Shown here: positions 11,511 through 23,345 of the stretch, in pieces
Layout: each line of letters opens with the position of its first letter
Position numbering within the stretch: position 1 is the first letter of the stretch
Assembly (NCBI GenBank): GCA_021613375.1
Contig: CM038705.1
Span: forward strand, 8,000,595 to 8,064,594
DNA length: 64,000 bases
Direction of reading: 5' to 3'
DNA from: Megaleporinus macrocephalus
Lineage: Eukaryota > Chordata > Actinopteri > Characiformes > Anostomidae
Notes under the pieces: model-generated
The model's database searches: none
What the model saw: only the letters and a program-made list of their open reading frames with translations
Told to the model about the DNA's origin: nothing
Position numbers and translations under genes: made by a program

Positions 11511-12496
11511 TCCTCATCACATTAAACCACTGTGAAAGACTTTATGTACATGTCAACAAAGTGAATTATGCAGAAAAAAAAGAAAAAAGGTATAATTTTA
11601 ATGTTAGAAGTACTAAAATATTCTACGTTTAAATACTAAAAAATGCATTACTTTTAAAATCAGAGATAACAATCAGCACTATCGGCGCAATCAGTATCGT
11701 ATTGCATCTAATCTTTCAGAATGAATCAGCTTTGAATTCGCTCTGGTTGAAATTAGTCCCACCTGCTGTTTACATGCTGTGTTGATATGATATGATATGA
11801 TATGATATGATAAGATATATGATACTTGGTATTGGAATTGGTCTAATACTGGCCAAAATAACTATATAGAATTAAAAAAGTACAATCTAGTTTAATCAAT
11901 TACAAAAATTAACCTTTCCACTTCAGTTACACAAGCAAAACAACGCTGCACTATCAATTTCATGTAGGCTAAAAAGCTGTTCAATTAAATTACAATAATT
12001 TGGTAAATATAAAGCAAATTAAAGGGATTATTGCCCTAAAACCCCTCAAATTAAACTAAATTTACTTTTATTTATTTTTTAATCAGCTTATTACATTATT
12101 ACATATAATATTATAAGCTATAATAATTATATGGAGGTGTAATTTTCTTTGAATGTTCCAATTTTGAATGTCTAACATTATTAGAAAGCATTTTGATTAT
12201 TTATTTTTAATTTTTATGCCTTTAATTTTCATCCACTTACACCTTTTTAAAGACATCAGTGAACAGAATATAGTACGATATGAAAACTACAGTAATGTGA
12301 ACATTGGAAACTTGAAAAAATGACAAATAAAAACATTTTAAGACCTAAATTATGATTATAAAAGGTTAATAATCACAATTAATAAGCAAGTGTTGGTAAT
12401 AAATGCTAAATTAATGGGTAACTTTACTCACAAAAGCTTAAATATTATTTTATATCGTGATAATTAGAATTTCTCACCAACTGCTTACTTAAATTG

Positions 12497-12554
12497 TCTG
12501 TTCCACCTTAAATGGGGCAGCAGTTACACTCAGTTTCATTTAAGGTGGAACGGA
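12497..12554. repeat. Small foldback element, copy 2
   Basis: Arms tctgttccaccttaaatg and catttaaggtggaacgga differ by one base when paired; the loop is 22 bp. Same family as 8,022-8,099, and both lie in il6ra intron 1. Confidence 0.7.
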
Positions 12555-12830
12555 ATTTCGGCCCATAAACAAAAAAATCTATGAAAAAATGTACTTTAAT
12601 ACATATAACTGGGTAAAATCGAGTAGCATAACTCTCTACTTCTTGTCAAAACATAAGAAGACTATGTTAAACATATTAGCACCCAGCTAATTATCGACAG
12701 GTTTATCCAAAACCGTTAACGGATGAATTAAGTTAAGTTAGCGAACGAGTTTAAGAAAAATGGCTTTTCCTATAAATTAATACCCCAAATTCTGTAACCA
12801 CAATCCAGAATAAAGGCTGTATTGACTCAC

Positions 12831-12921
12831 CTTTCCGTGGACATACTTCAAGCTCCTGAACACACTGGACTTTGACAGCAAACAAGCCGAGAAGCAGCAG
12901 GAGAGCCGAGTGGAGCTTCAT
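12831..12921 (-). CDS. il6ra: il6ra coding exon 1: start codon and signal peptide
   Basis: ATG at 12,921-12,919; donor GTGAGT at 12,830-12,825 after 30 codons plus one base (phase 1). The product starts MKLHSALLLLLGLFAVKVQC, a typical secretory signal with a Leu-rich core, followed by VQELEVCPRK. The Cys-Pro near the start of the mature chain, continued in exon 2 by ESPPGVLT, matches the N-terminus of the vertebrate IL-6 receptor. Joining G at 12,831 to AA at 6,898 gives an in-frame Glu. A 3-codon upstream reading frame (ATG at 12,940, stop TGA ending at 12,929) lies just ahead of the start, if transcription begins further upstream. Confidence 0.85.
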
Positions 12922-13250
12922 CGTCACGTCAATTCGCCATAACTAATGTGATAACGAGCCAACAGCACCAACATATGAAGCTCAACGAGGTGAAAAAAGC
13001 AACAAACGGGAAGGAAAACGGCCACAAAATATTCTATACCGAATAAAAATGAATTAAAATAAATAATTTACCTCAGGTTAACCTTCCCATTGGCCAGCCC
13101 GGGCTGTTAGTGCGGAGTTTCTTTCAGGGGGGAGTAGCGGTGGAGCTAATGTTTGGTTTTCAGATTTCAGCTTTGTAGATGTAGATTTCTCACAAAGACT
13201 GCCCCTTTCGTTCTTGCGTAACGTTCAACCCCCTAACAGTACATGGACAA
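12922..13250 (-). promoter_or_regulatory. il6ra: Candidate il6ra 5'UTR/promoter region
   Basis: Sequence immediately upstream of the il6ra start. It contains a GC-rich non-repetitive patch (13,085-13,150). No TATA box or specific factor site is convincing, so the call rests on position only. Confidence 0.35.
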
Positions 13251-13864
13251 ACATACTGACCGGGTCAGCGACCATGAGAGTGGAATAATAGCCTTAAACT
13301 TCTTTAAACTTAAAGTTGATGTATCTGTAACGAAACAGACACTCAAACAGAAGCAGGTACCTCTCAGGTACTAATACGCTTCATGCTGTTAAAGGAGAAC
13401 TCCACTGCAGTTTCAAACTTTCTGAAAAATGTATTAGTTGGGACCTTAAGTTAGTCACCAGGTGTGACTCATGAGAAGTGATAAATTTGTGGAGAAAATT
13501 AGTGTCTCAAAATTGCATTACAATGGTGGCGAATGGAACTGGGAGTCGTGACACATTTTATTTACCACCTGAGAGCCTATTTATAATGTCAGTGGTGGTA
13601 AATTTGAACAATGTAAGTTTTCTTTGAATACGCAATATGTGATGCAATATGTACCTCCCCACCTTATTTGGATTAAAAAAATATAATAATTTTCCAGTTT
13701 TTGACATTGAGAATGCCTGGCGCCTGGTGCGTGGCTTGTAATGATGAATGGACTAAAAAAAATACGGAAAATTACTTGTGCCACTGATTTTTTTTGTATG
13801 CATTTTTTTTATTCTGGTGTAAAGTTATCATTCAGGCAGCAGAATCTAAACTCATTAGACTTCC

Positions 13865-14340
13865 TATCCCCTATTGCAGGGGGATTTAATTAGAATTCAA
13901 TAAGATCATGTCGGAGGGAATTTCCTCAGGTGTTTGTGTTATGACCGTAACCTGTGTTATGATTCAGTGCCTTATCCTGTATACTTAAGTAGCCTAGTAT
14001 TTCTATTAGCATTTATTGTTTTAAATGCTGAGTTAATTATTTGTAGATCGTCAAATATTAATTTTTTCTTGCTTTATTATCCGACTGCTGCTTCTCGCTT
14101 CGTAATTCATCTGTGTACACGCTGCACTCCTGAATCTGCACAGATCTGATTGGCTGAGGAGTGCCTTTGGTGAACTTTCAACACAAGCGACTTTAAGTTT
14201 ACTTTACAAAGCCTGTATACCATAAAGACAAGCAATACTCTGCCACTTAAAATAAACAGTGTCAGAATTAAGCCCCAATTAAATCGTTCACAACAGTTTA
14301 TCGGTTTGGGTCCGCACTATTAATGACCTCTGACTTATTG
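13865..14340 (-). mobile_element. hAT-like non-autonomous element, copy 2
   Basis: Reverse-orientation relative of the element at 3,486-4,165, recognisable by ccgactgctgcttctcgctt and cagatctgattggctgagga. Flanking 13,400-13,860 holds degenerate foldback-family sequence. Confidence 0.5.
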
Positions 14341-14556
14341 GATTCCTATCACCACCAGATGTAGCAAATCAGGTCCAACCCATGATACTACCACCACCAT
14401 GTTTTATAGATAGTATAAGGGTCTTATACTGGAATACAATGTTTTCCTTTCTCCAGATACAACCTTTCTCATTTAAAAAGTTCACCTTATATTCTTCTGG
14501 CTCGTCCACCTGACCTGATTATGTTTTTTTGATTTTGATTTTTCTACATCAATTTA

Positions 14557-14826
14557 ACGCAGCAGCTAATGTTTACATTGTTAGAAATTGTTACTTTCAT
14601 GATGAATGGACCAATAGAAAAGCTCCAAAACAGCAATTATAATAATATAATTTATTATCATTTTTATCAATGTAAGCCAATGGAACCAGAAGGCATTTTG
14701 GAGCATTTCTATTGGTCCATTCATCATGAAATTGTCACACAATGCAAAGGGCAGCTAATGCGTTCAAATGCAGTTGAAATATAAATAATAGCCAAAAATA
14801 ATGTTTTTCTTTGTACAGTGACGATA
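14557..14826. mobile_element. GTCCAAAG-type MITE, copy 3
   Basis: Shows the family core in both orientations (tcatgatgaatggaccaat and attggtccattcatcatgaa), so it is strongly palindromic. Right end tttttctttgtacagtgacg. 14,830-15,900 has no recognisable gene. Confidence 0.55.
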
Positions 14827-16685
14827 ATTAAAACCACTTTTAAAGCTTTAAACACTCCAGACATCTGATTTCAAACAAACCACTCTGTTTGAAACATCTG
14901 GGTTTTTTATTTAATTAAACTGAAATGCAAATCTTATAAATTCTTATTTAATTCTTATTTAACACTGCCAGGGAAACGTATAGTGAAAATATAGTCTTAA
15001 TGCTCCAGGCAGAGATAAAAGAGGCTACCAATGTTTAAAAAAATAATAAAAACCTCAGTACTGAATTCCCTATAAAACTCCTGTGGACTTTCTTAGCACA
15101 TTCAGCATTTATCAGTATAGGAAGTACAGTGAGGAACTATTTGTCTAAAATAGAACAGCAATGTGAGTAACGTAAGCAACTTATATTTAATGTTTTTTAT
15201 GGTAAAGCTGAACAAAGTAATCTTTCTTTGAATACTATGTTGCCCTATGTACCATATATGGATTACAAATATATGTTTTGCAGCTGCTGGAACTAATTTT
15301 TTTTAATTTTTTTACATAATTTATCGCTTGTAATGATGAATAGACCAAAATAAATTACACATAAATGACCAAAATTAATTACAAGTAAAGCTTAAAAGAG
15401 ATGTGAGCTTCATGTGAGGAGCATAAGTTGGAAAATGGTGACTGAACCAAGATAAAGTGAACCAGTAATCAAAATAGTTTTTTTTCAGGAAGGAAACAAC
15501 ATTTGCGAATCAAACTAAACAGCTGCTGTACAGACCTCAGCATTACTGAATGTATTTTAGGGGTCCAAAATTAGCTACCAGCTTCTAAGTCTGAACGTTT
15601 GGGGGTCCAATGGTCACATCCTTTGTCAGCTGAGGAGGTAGCCTTAGAGCAGAAGAAACTCCAGTCCTCAGGGATCCCAAGTAGTCCACATTTTTGTCCC
15701 AACCAACTCACGAAACATGGAGATATAGTAGAAATATGGACCATCTGGGGGTCTCTAGGGACCGGTCTGCACCCAAGACACCCTAAAGAACCACATTATG
15801 AGGTCCTAAAAACTCCATAGAGCATGAAGCTGTACTACTACAGAGAATCACATTCACTCATATTCATAGTAAACCATCAAAGAGACACAAGCTTGCACAC
15901 CAAAGATATTTCTTCTTGAAGAAGTCATGATTTTAATACTTCGCCCTCTTCCAGCAACTCCATCCTAAGGACGAAGGTCATCTACAGCTGTTACGATGCA
16001 AATCCAATTACACTCTGGATCACAAACAGTGGCGAGCGCAGGACATTGGCGTTAGCTTGTCTCGATGGAGCATCTTATTGCAATAGAAAGAGAGAAATGC
16101 CTACACAGAGAGCGGAGAGCCTAGAAATCAACACAGACTTCATGAGTCTTCATGTCTTCATGTCCACAGACTCTACAGACCCTTAACTAGGACAGTTCGG
16201 TCCACGTCCAGCTAACGAAACAGCAAACGCCGAGTGATTATGGTCATAAACAATGCGCACGTACAACACTTACAGATGCCGTTCAGCACATGTACCTAAG
16301 GCCACGTTTAGATTCAGACTGTTAATGGGATCCGGCTTTGTGACATTCTTCATTTGTTCATTCCTCTAGGATCCAGAAGAGCAGAGTTTGAGTGAACGTG
16401 ACTCAGAAGGTCCAGCTCAGCAGTTCGGTGGAGGTCCGTAGCTTGGAGCACCAACGTGGTGCAAAGATAGTCGTGTGAGAGCTGTAATCCGTTTGGTTGA
16501 GTTGTTCCTATTATTACGTTCTCATAGAGAACGACAGAGCAAGAGTGCTACTCTTGTTTGTCTGTGGTTGTTACTAAGAGATGCGATTGGTTGACAGGAT
16601 TGTCCATTGTCCACAGAGTCATGTCCTTTTCCAGGTTAAGGTATTTAACAATATTCAGCTGATTTTTATACCTTGGACAGTACCA

Positions 16686-17150
16686 TCTCAGTATGTCCCA
16701 ACTTGTCCCCGTATGTCTCAGTATGTCCCAACTCGTCCCAGTATGTCCTAAGTTGTCCCAGTATGTCCAAATGCATCACCACGTGTCATAATGTCTGAAT
16801 GTCTTCCAACTTGTCTCAATGTGCGCTAATATGTCTTAGTATCTCACAATTTTGTAAATGTCTCTCAATGTGTCCCCATGCATTCCAATATGTGTCAGTG
16901 CCTACCAATATGTCCCTATGTCTCCCAAAATGTCCCAATGGCTCCCTATTTATCCTAAATATCTGTGTCCCAACTGCGTGTCCCAATTTGTCTCATTGCC
17001 TAACAGTATCTCCCTATGTCTCTCAATATCTCTAGGTGTCCCCATGTGCCTGGACTTGTCCCATGTTTCCCAATATGTCCCAGTGGCTGCATATTTGTTC
17101 TAAATGTGTCCCAATGTGTCCCCGATGTCCAACAATGACCAGTCCCTAAA
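16686..17150. repeat. Degenerate TGTCCCA minisatellite
   Basis: Irregular tandem units of the form tgtcccaatatg/tgtcccagtatg. Frames read through it are artefacts of the repeat. Confidence 0.75.
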
Positions 17151-17186
17151 CTGAAAAAAAAAATCATCACACAATGTCTGATTGTT

Positions 17187-17591
17187 TTAAGGCATTAAAA
17201 AGCCTAAAAGGAGATCACAGACCAAACGAGAAAAAAGAAAGAAAGAAGAAAATGAGAGAAAAGGTGGAAGAACTGATAGAAGGAAGAAAGGAAAGAAAAA
17301 GATAGAAACAAAGCAAAAAAAAAGGAAAATGAAAAAGCAAACAGAAATCAAGAAGAGAAAGATGATACTGTCTTTCTCAAAGGAAAACAAAAGACAAGAA
17401 TCAGCAAGAAGGAAGACAAAGCAGGAAAGCATTAAGTCGAAAAAAGCAAGAAAAGAGGAAAGAAGGAAGTAAATGATGAACAAAGCAAAAAGAGAAGTAG
17501 TAAAAAAAATCAAGAAAAAGTGTGAAAGCGGAACATAACTATATGGACGTACCACAAACTGTTGATGTTGCTTCATACAAAAGATTTTCAC
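17187..17591. repeat. Purine-rich tract on plus strand
   Basis: A/G-rich low-complexity sequence (gaaagaaagaagaaaatgag style). The 134-residue Phe/Leu/Ser reading frame on the minus strand is a composition artefact. Confidence 0.8.
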
Positions 17592-17825
17592 GAGGTTAAA
17601 TAAAAAAATCTCATTAAAAAACTACAATACAGACCAATTTAAACTCATTCACAAATAAAAACAACAAATAAACAAACGCAACAAAATATAAAGGCGTCTT
17701 CCAAACAGATGAATAATAATGAACAGGTCAGATGATACGTGGGATATGAAGCTGTGGACGGAGACGCTCTGACTGACGCTGCTGACAGTCATAGCTGCTG
17801 TAAAGCTTGTCACGCTTAAGTGGCC

Positions 17826-17843
17826 TCACATGCAGGGGAAGCC
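17826..17843 (-). CDS. atp8b2: Possible terminal coding exon of atp8b2
   Basis: On the minus strand a long pyrimidine tract (ctcctctttgtcctgacttt) is followed by AAG, then GGC TTC CCC TGC ATG TGA. Joined in phase 0 to the exon ending at 25,351 it would add Gly-Phe-Pro-Cys-Met and stop. The evidence is the acceptor quality, the compatible phase and the quiet sequence behind it. I know of no homologue for this tail, so treat it as a candidate. Confidence 0.25.
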   Translation of the reverse strand, partial: GFPCM

Positions 17844-18215
17844 CTTAAAGTCAGGACAAAGAGGAGCTTTCCCTTCTTTGCATCTCTCTGTTTTCAACAA
17901 GTACGGATCCGTTTGGTCCACTAAAAATAAACTTTCAGAACACAATTTGTGTTAAATTTGCAAACAGGCAAAAACAATCTGAACCTCGCTTTAAAGCAAG
18001 TCAAATGTCCAATTATTTTTTATTATGTCATTCAGATGTAAACAAAGAGAAACGTACAGAGAATTGTTCACAGTGGTGGTGGTGGTAACTAGACGTCTGC
18101 TCTAAAAGCCTATTGTAAAGCTCAAAGTATTATTTGTTTATTTATAATTCATTAATAAATTCATTTTATTCTTGTCAACATTACATATAAGCTTAATGAT
18201 TCAATGGAAAGTTTG

Positions 18216-18217
<2 letters not shown>

Positions 18218-18286
<69 letters not shown>
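18218..18286. repeat. (TA)n microsatellite
   Basis: About 68 bp of TA directly abutting a GTCCAAAG-type MITE. Confidence 0.95.
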
Positions 18287-18289
<3 letters not shown>

Positions 18290-18511
18290 ACTGTCCAATA
18301 AAAAATTAGTATCTCCAAAAAGTCTTCAGTTTTAATGTAAGTCAATGGAACCAGAATTCTTTCCAAGCAATTTTGGAGAATTTCTATTGGTCCGTTCATC
18401 ATGAAATTTTTATACTATGTCAACAGCAGCAGCTTCATTGGAACGCTGTTGAAAATAAAAAATCATCAAAAATTGAGATGCATGTTTTTCTTTAGATAGC
18501 GATGATATATA
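18287..18511. mobile_element. GTCCAAAG-type MITE, copy 4
   Basis: Left end gtcactgtccaataaaaaat follows the (TA)n run without a gap; right end tttttctttagatagcgat. 18,520-19,220 has no recognisable gene. Confidence 0.6.
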
Positions 18512-19224
18512 CACATGGTTCCATTTACCACCACTGTAAAGATCTGAGTCTGAGGTTTCTCCACAATAGAGCATCAAAACACTCTGAAGGACACTGTTTG
18601 CTCTTGCTCTTTACCTAATTATGTAGTTGATGATGTTTGGTGTCTGAAGTTTGCCTCTGTAGTTTGGCACTGCAGCTACGTGACTAATATACTGACTAAT
18701 ATCTGCATGCCAAAGTCACCACACAGCGTAGGAGCGATTATGAAACTTGAATTTTGTCCACATTTGTTTAGATTATTTTCATGTTCTGGTCATGCAGCTC
18801 ACACAGTACCATTGGCTGCTGTATACGCGTCTATTACTTATAATCTACATTCATGGGAGCCTAATTAGATGAAACCTACCTTTTGGTAATGGGATGTGGC
18901 CTAAGAGCTGGAATCGTGGGTGAGAATATTACAATTATTATTAATTTCTTTAGTATGTAAGTGTAACAACCACAGTTTCTCAGTGCTTTCACTGGTCAGT
19001 GCGCATCCTGTTACTGTTACAGTATGATTTTAGTTTAGCTTCAACTTCATCTCCCTCCTTATTTGGCTTTAGGCTTTAACAGCAATAGGGGCGAGTACCG
19101 CGACCAGACGAAACCAGAAATGTCTAGGGACGCTCTCACCAAGTTAGGAAACCCCCTTTCTGAGGACATACCTCTCTCTTTAGTTTGGGGAGGCCCAATG
19201 ACCCAATGACCCTGCAGCTTGCAT

Positions 19225-19910
19225 GTACACTGATCAGCCATAACATTAAAACCACCTGCTTGTATCTACAATCACCATCCAGTTTACTTTATAGGAGCTC
19301 TTTGTAGTTCTACACTCACAGACTGTAGTTCACCTGTATAGAAATTGTCAGGACCCCCACAGCACCCCCATAGAGCAGGTATAATATGGATAGTGATTCA
19401 TACTCAGCACTGGAGTGACACTGACATGTTGGTGATGTGATAGTAGGTATTGTGCTGGTGTGAGTGGAGCCTGCTGGACTGAGATTCGTCCACCAACCAG
19501 CAACATCCAGCCAACAGTGTCCTGTGTCCACTGATGAAGGACTAGAGAAGCACAACCTGTGCAGCAGCAGATGAGCTACTGTCTCTGACTTTACATCTAC
19601 AAGGTAGACCAGAAAGTAGTAGGAGTGTCTAATAGAGTGGACAGTGAGTGGACACAGTGTTTACACACTTCAGCAGTAGCACTTCTGTGTCTGATCTACT
19701 CACACCAGCACAACACACACTAACACACCACATCAATGTCACTACAGTGCTGAGAATGACCCACCAGCCAGATAATGCCTACTTTGTTCTGGCCTTGTGG
19801 GGTTCCTGACCATTGAAGAACAGGGTAACTAAGTATATAAAGAATCAGATGAACTACAGTCTGTAAGTGTAGCTCCTATATGGTCAGTGGTGGTTCTTGT
19901 ATCTACTGCC
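19225..19910. mobile_element. Fish interspersed repeat with palindromic ends
   Basis: Begins with actgatcagccataacatta, a common fish repeat start. The interior matches around acagactgtagttcacctg recur inverted near its right end (gaactacagtctgtaagtg). A shorter relative lies at 11,195-11,510. Confidence 0.65.
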
Positions 19911-20199
19911 TCGATAGCAGCTCATCCATCAGTTCAGCTCAAATCTCTCTTCATACCATCAGCATCACGTCTAACATCTAACGTTATCATCTGATCTAGT
20001 GCAGTACAGGCTCCTCACCTCCATCTCCTCCTCTCTGTTCTTCACACACTGCCCAAAGTGGAACGTAACCTGGGCAGTTTTGGGAAGGGTGTTCCACTTG
20101 GGAAGGCTTGTCCTACTTTTGAGATGCCTTTGAGATGTAAAGCAAACTTCAGACACCAAACGTGTCTTGGCTGATCAACTTTTGGATCTGTTGTAATAT

Positions 20200-20860
20200 A
20201 AGCTTACTTTTAGTCACCAGAAACTGTGGACCCTGTATCGCTCCAACACTTTCTTACTTTGCTTTGCATGGAAAGGCCTTCCAGCTGAAGTGGCCCACCA
20301 GGAACAGTGAACGGTGGATGTATTGGTGAAGGTACATACAAAGTTCTGTGAAGAGCTTCCACCTGATCTGAATGTGTTTAGCTGTAAGTTTGTCAGTCTG
20401 TACCGCAAAGCTGCCGGTTACTCGTCTTCGCCTCGTCCTCGCCCGGGCGCTAGAGCGTTTAAAACATCCCAGGATGCACCGGAGTTTCCAATAGGCTGAT
20501 GTATCCATGTCACTCGCCATTGGCTGCTTCCTCTGCGATAGTGGGTGGTCCAGGACTGCTGGCACCGCTGATCCGAGCGCCGACCCCCCTCCAGCTGAAC
20601 GGCGTTTCCTAAGAAAGCGTGAATAGGTGTACAGGTGATGAAACATGAATTGCTAAATAAAAGGCAGAAATGCCCTCTAAGCAGCTGCATCCTGCCACTC
20701 GCTTGTCTTGAGAGATGAACGGTCCAGGGGGGCCGTTATTCATTTCCTCTCTTTCAGGCTAATAGGAGCCTCTGCCTTTCAAGTGCTGCTTCCCTCATTC
20801 CTGGATTCATCCGCAACATAACAACCTGGGGAGGCCAAAGGTTTGTGTGCTTGCAGTTAT
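20200..20860. other. GC-rich unique stretch, candidate regulatory or unannotated exon
   Basis: Unlike its surroundings, this part shows no repeat family elsewhere in the window and is locally GC- and CpG-rich (20,420-20,600). A 130-residue minus-strand frame overlaps it but has no recognisable domain. 20,700-20,830 reads like conserved non-coding sequence by texture only. Confidence 0.25.
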
Positions 20861-20864
20861 TAGG

Positions 20865-21665
20865 GCTGCAGCGATTGGTCGATTAATCGTCGATTATTGG
20901 GGGGAGGTTATGGTGGAACGTGGGTCTATTTAAAGATATTTGTGCTCAGATTGAAAGAAGTGGCTTTACTGAGGAGGGGAAAACAATGCTAAATTATGCT
21001 GAGTCACCCTGTAAAGTCATGAGCTATACAGCTGAGTATAAGTGGAACGATTAGTTGATTAATTGCAGATTATGGGAAAAAATTATGGTGGATCGTGGGT
21101 CTATTTAAAGTTGCACTCTGTAAAATATTTGTGCTCAAATTTGAAGAAGTGGCTTTACTGAGGAGGAAGAAAAATGCTAAATTATGCTGAGTCACCCTGT
21201 AAAGTCATGAGCTATACAGCTGAGTATAAGTGGAACGATTTGTTGATTAATTGCCGATTATGGGGAAAAAATTATCGTGGAACGTGGGTCCATTTAAAGC
21301 TGCACTCTGTAAGATATTTGTGCTCGAATTTAAAGAAGTAGCTTTACTGAGGAAGAAGAAAAATGCTAAATTATGCTGAGTCACCCTGTAAAGCCAAGAG
21401 CCATGCTGCTGAGTGTAGGTGGAACGATTAGTTGATTAATTGCCGATTATGGGAAAAAATTATGGTGGAACGTGGGTCTATTTAAAGCTGCGCTCTGTAA
21501 GGTATTTGTGCTCAGATTGAAAGAAGTGGCTTTACTGAGGAGGAGAAAACAATGCTAAATTATGCTAAGTCACCCTGTAAAGTCATGAGCTCTGCTGCTG
21601 AGTGTAGGTACAAATAGTAGTCGATTAATCGTCGATTATAGTGGTAAAAATTATGGTGGAACGTA
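20865..21665. repeat. Tandem array, about 189-bp period, in a hAT-like element
   Basis: Starts with agggctgcagcgattggtcg, a typical hAT-type fish terminus, and contains four to five copies of a unit. The landmark tgctaaattatgctgag starts at about 20,985, 21,173, 21,362 and 21,551, giving spacings of 188-189 bp. The last copy again ends in cgattaatcgtcgatta. Confidence 0.8.
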
Positions 21666-21764
21666 TCAATTTAGTCGGCCAGTTTACATACTGAGATCAT
21701 GGACTACAGATCTGGCGTGGTTAAGGAAAGCAGATAGGAAAGGAAGCTTTGTCCTTAAGTACTA

Positions 21765-22960
21765 ATGAGCTGTCCAACACTGACATCATTTGAACAAACT
21801 ACTGGTCAAGGGTGGCTTGCAAGGCGGACCAGACGCCACTAAATAGCAGGGCAAGAAAATGCTGCCGAGTGTAGGTCTATACAAAGGTTTAATGAATGCT
21901 TCAGTGTTTGGCAAAAGTTTTAATGTTACTTCAGCCTTTAAAATATATAAATATATAATAATCAATATATATATATACACACTACTGCTCAAAAGTTTGG
22001 GATCACAGTGAAATGTTCTTGTTTTCAATGGAGTATCTTCTTCCTTAACACAACAATGGACTGACGGGTCTCTAAAGAAAGTTGTTTCTTTCTGGTCATT
22101 GTGAGTCGGTCAGTAAACCATCAACTGCTGATCTTCAGATACTAAACTAACCTAGAATGTTTGTTCCCTTTTATACTCACTTATTAGTAGAATGTTTTCA
22201 GCTGTGCATCACAATTGAGCAAGAGTGTCCTAACAACCAATTAGTCCAATAACACCCTTAACTTGGATTGGTGGTCGTACCAGGAGATTTAGACAGAGGA
22301 CTGAGAATTACTGATAATAGAACTATATGCTAAATAAGCCTCTATACAAAAATAGACTTTTTATTATTAATACAAACATTTTTATTCTTTAAAAATCATC
22401 TGATACACTTACATTAATTGAGAAATGGACAATATTGTTTGTGAATTGCATAAAAATTGCATGAACTGCATGAAAATAGCATGGAATGAAATTCTAAAGT
22501 GATCCTAAACTTTTGAGCGTTAGTATATATATATAAGAATGTAAGAAAAGTAAAAAAAATAAAAATAATAAATTGCTCAATTAATTTGGAACCTAAAGAA
22601 ACTAATACATATATAAACTCATGTGAGATATGTGAGGCCATTAATTAATACATAAATGTGTATAAATAAATGTTTAAAACGCATAAATTATTTAACACTT
22701 ATAGTGATAAAAGCAGAAATGTAAACATATTTCACTTCTTTTCGCTTGTATTTACTTGTTTCTGTATCTTCTCCTCCAGTCAGTACTAATGAGGTGGGCA
22801 ACACTAACAATTATAACAAACTACTGGTCAAGGGTGGCTTGCAAGGCAGACCAGACGCCACTAAATAGCAGGCCAACAGAATGCCACAGAGTGTAGGTCT
22901 AAACTGGTGGATGACCACGTTCACACAAAGGTTTAATCCGTTCCTCAGTGCTTGGTTTTA
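21765..22960. repeat. Direct duplication flanking an inserted element
   Basis: About 150 bp at 21,765-21,920 (contains actactggtcaagggtggct) is repeated at 22,782-22,950. Between them lies a separate transposon at 21,985-22,510. Confidence 0.75.
21985..22510. mobile_element. Non-autonomous Tc1-like element
   Basis: Terminal repeats ctgctcaaaagtttgggatc and, inverted, gatcctaaacttttgagcgt, each bordered by TA-rich sequence. This is a common fish DNA-transposon terminus. The interior has no transposase. Confidence 0.65.
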
Positions 22961-23104
22961 ATATAATTTCATCTGAAATAGTTACGCAATCAGCCCTTAA
23001 AACATGTAACTAAACTGAGACTCAAAAAGTTTTTTATAAGTGAAAGAATTTATGAGTGCGTTTATGGATATTCTCTTAGCTTTTCTTTGGTATTTAGTTT
23101 ATTA

Positions 23105-23345
23105 AATTGTAAATACTGTTTCAGCAGAGGAGGATGGGTCTACTCTTGAGAGTCTTGGTTCCTCCCAAGGTTTCTTCCTCCAGTCTGAGGGAGTGATTTA
23201 TTGCCACTGTTGACTCTGGCTTGCTCACTGGTGGATATATGTTGTAACTGTCTGTTTTCAAACTTCTCTAAAGCTGCTTTGTGACAACATTGTTGTAAAA
23301 AGTCCTACACAAATAATCTTGAATTGAATTGAAATTGAATTGAAT
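23105..23345 (+). mobile_element. LINE/SINE 3' tail ending in (AATTG)n
   Basis: Contains ttcctcccaaggtttcttcc and taaagctgctttgtgacaac and ends in gaattgaattgaaattg, a well-known fish retroposon tail. A truncated copy lies at 23,770-23,890. Confidence 0.65.

Larger units (their letters stand above)
5157..12921 (-). other. il6ra: il6ra gene span in this window (exons 1-3 of more)
   Basis: Interleukin-6 receptor alpha, a type I membrane cytokine receptor that binds IL-6 and recruits gp130. Three exons encode 251 residues plus one base: signal peptide, then an N-terminal Ig-like domain (D1). All junctions are phase 1, as usual for Ig-domain exons. The match to the family rests on the start of the mature chain (CPRK then GVLTLTLGSEV), the closing DSGNYSCYRG motif and its position directly downstream of atp8b2. 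The fibronectin-type cytokine-binding domains with the WSXWS box, the membrane segment and the tail are not in the window. They should lie beyond position 1. Confidence 0.85.
15900..17850 (-). other. atp8b2: Largely non-repetitive block, possible atp8b2 3'UTR
   Basis: Downstream of the last recognised atp8b2 exon, this block looks mostly unique in its first part (15,900-16,680), unlike its TE-filled neighbours. On the minus strand it starts near a possible terminal coding exon at 17,826-17,843 and contains an ATTAAA at about 15,937-15,932 that could serve as a poly(A) signal. It includes the TGTCCC-rich repeat and a purine/pyrimidine tract. Inference only. Confidence 0.25.

Noticed and set aside
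20254..20690. 130-codon minus-strand frame
   Set aside because: No recognisable domain, overlapped by other frames in GC-rich sequence; kept only as a candidate region.
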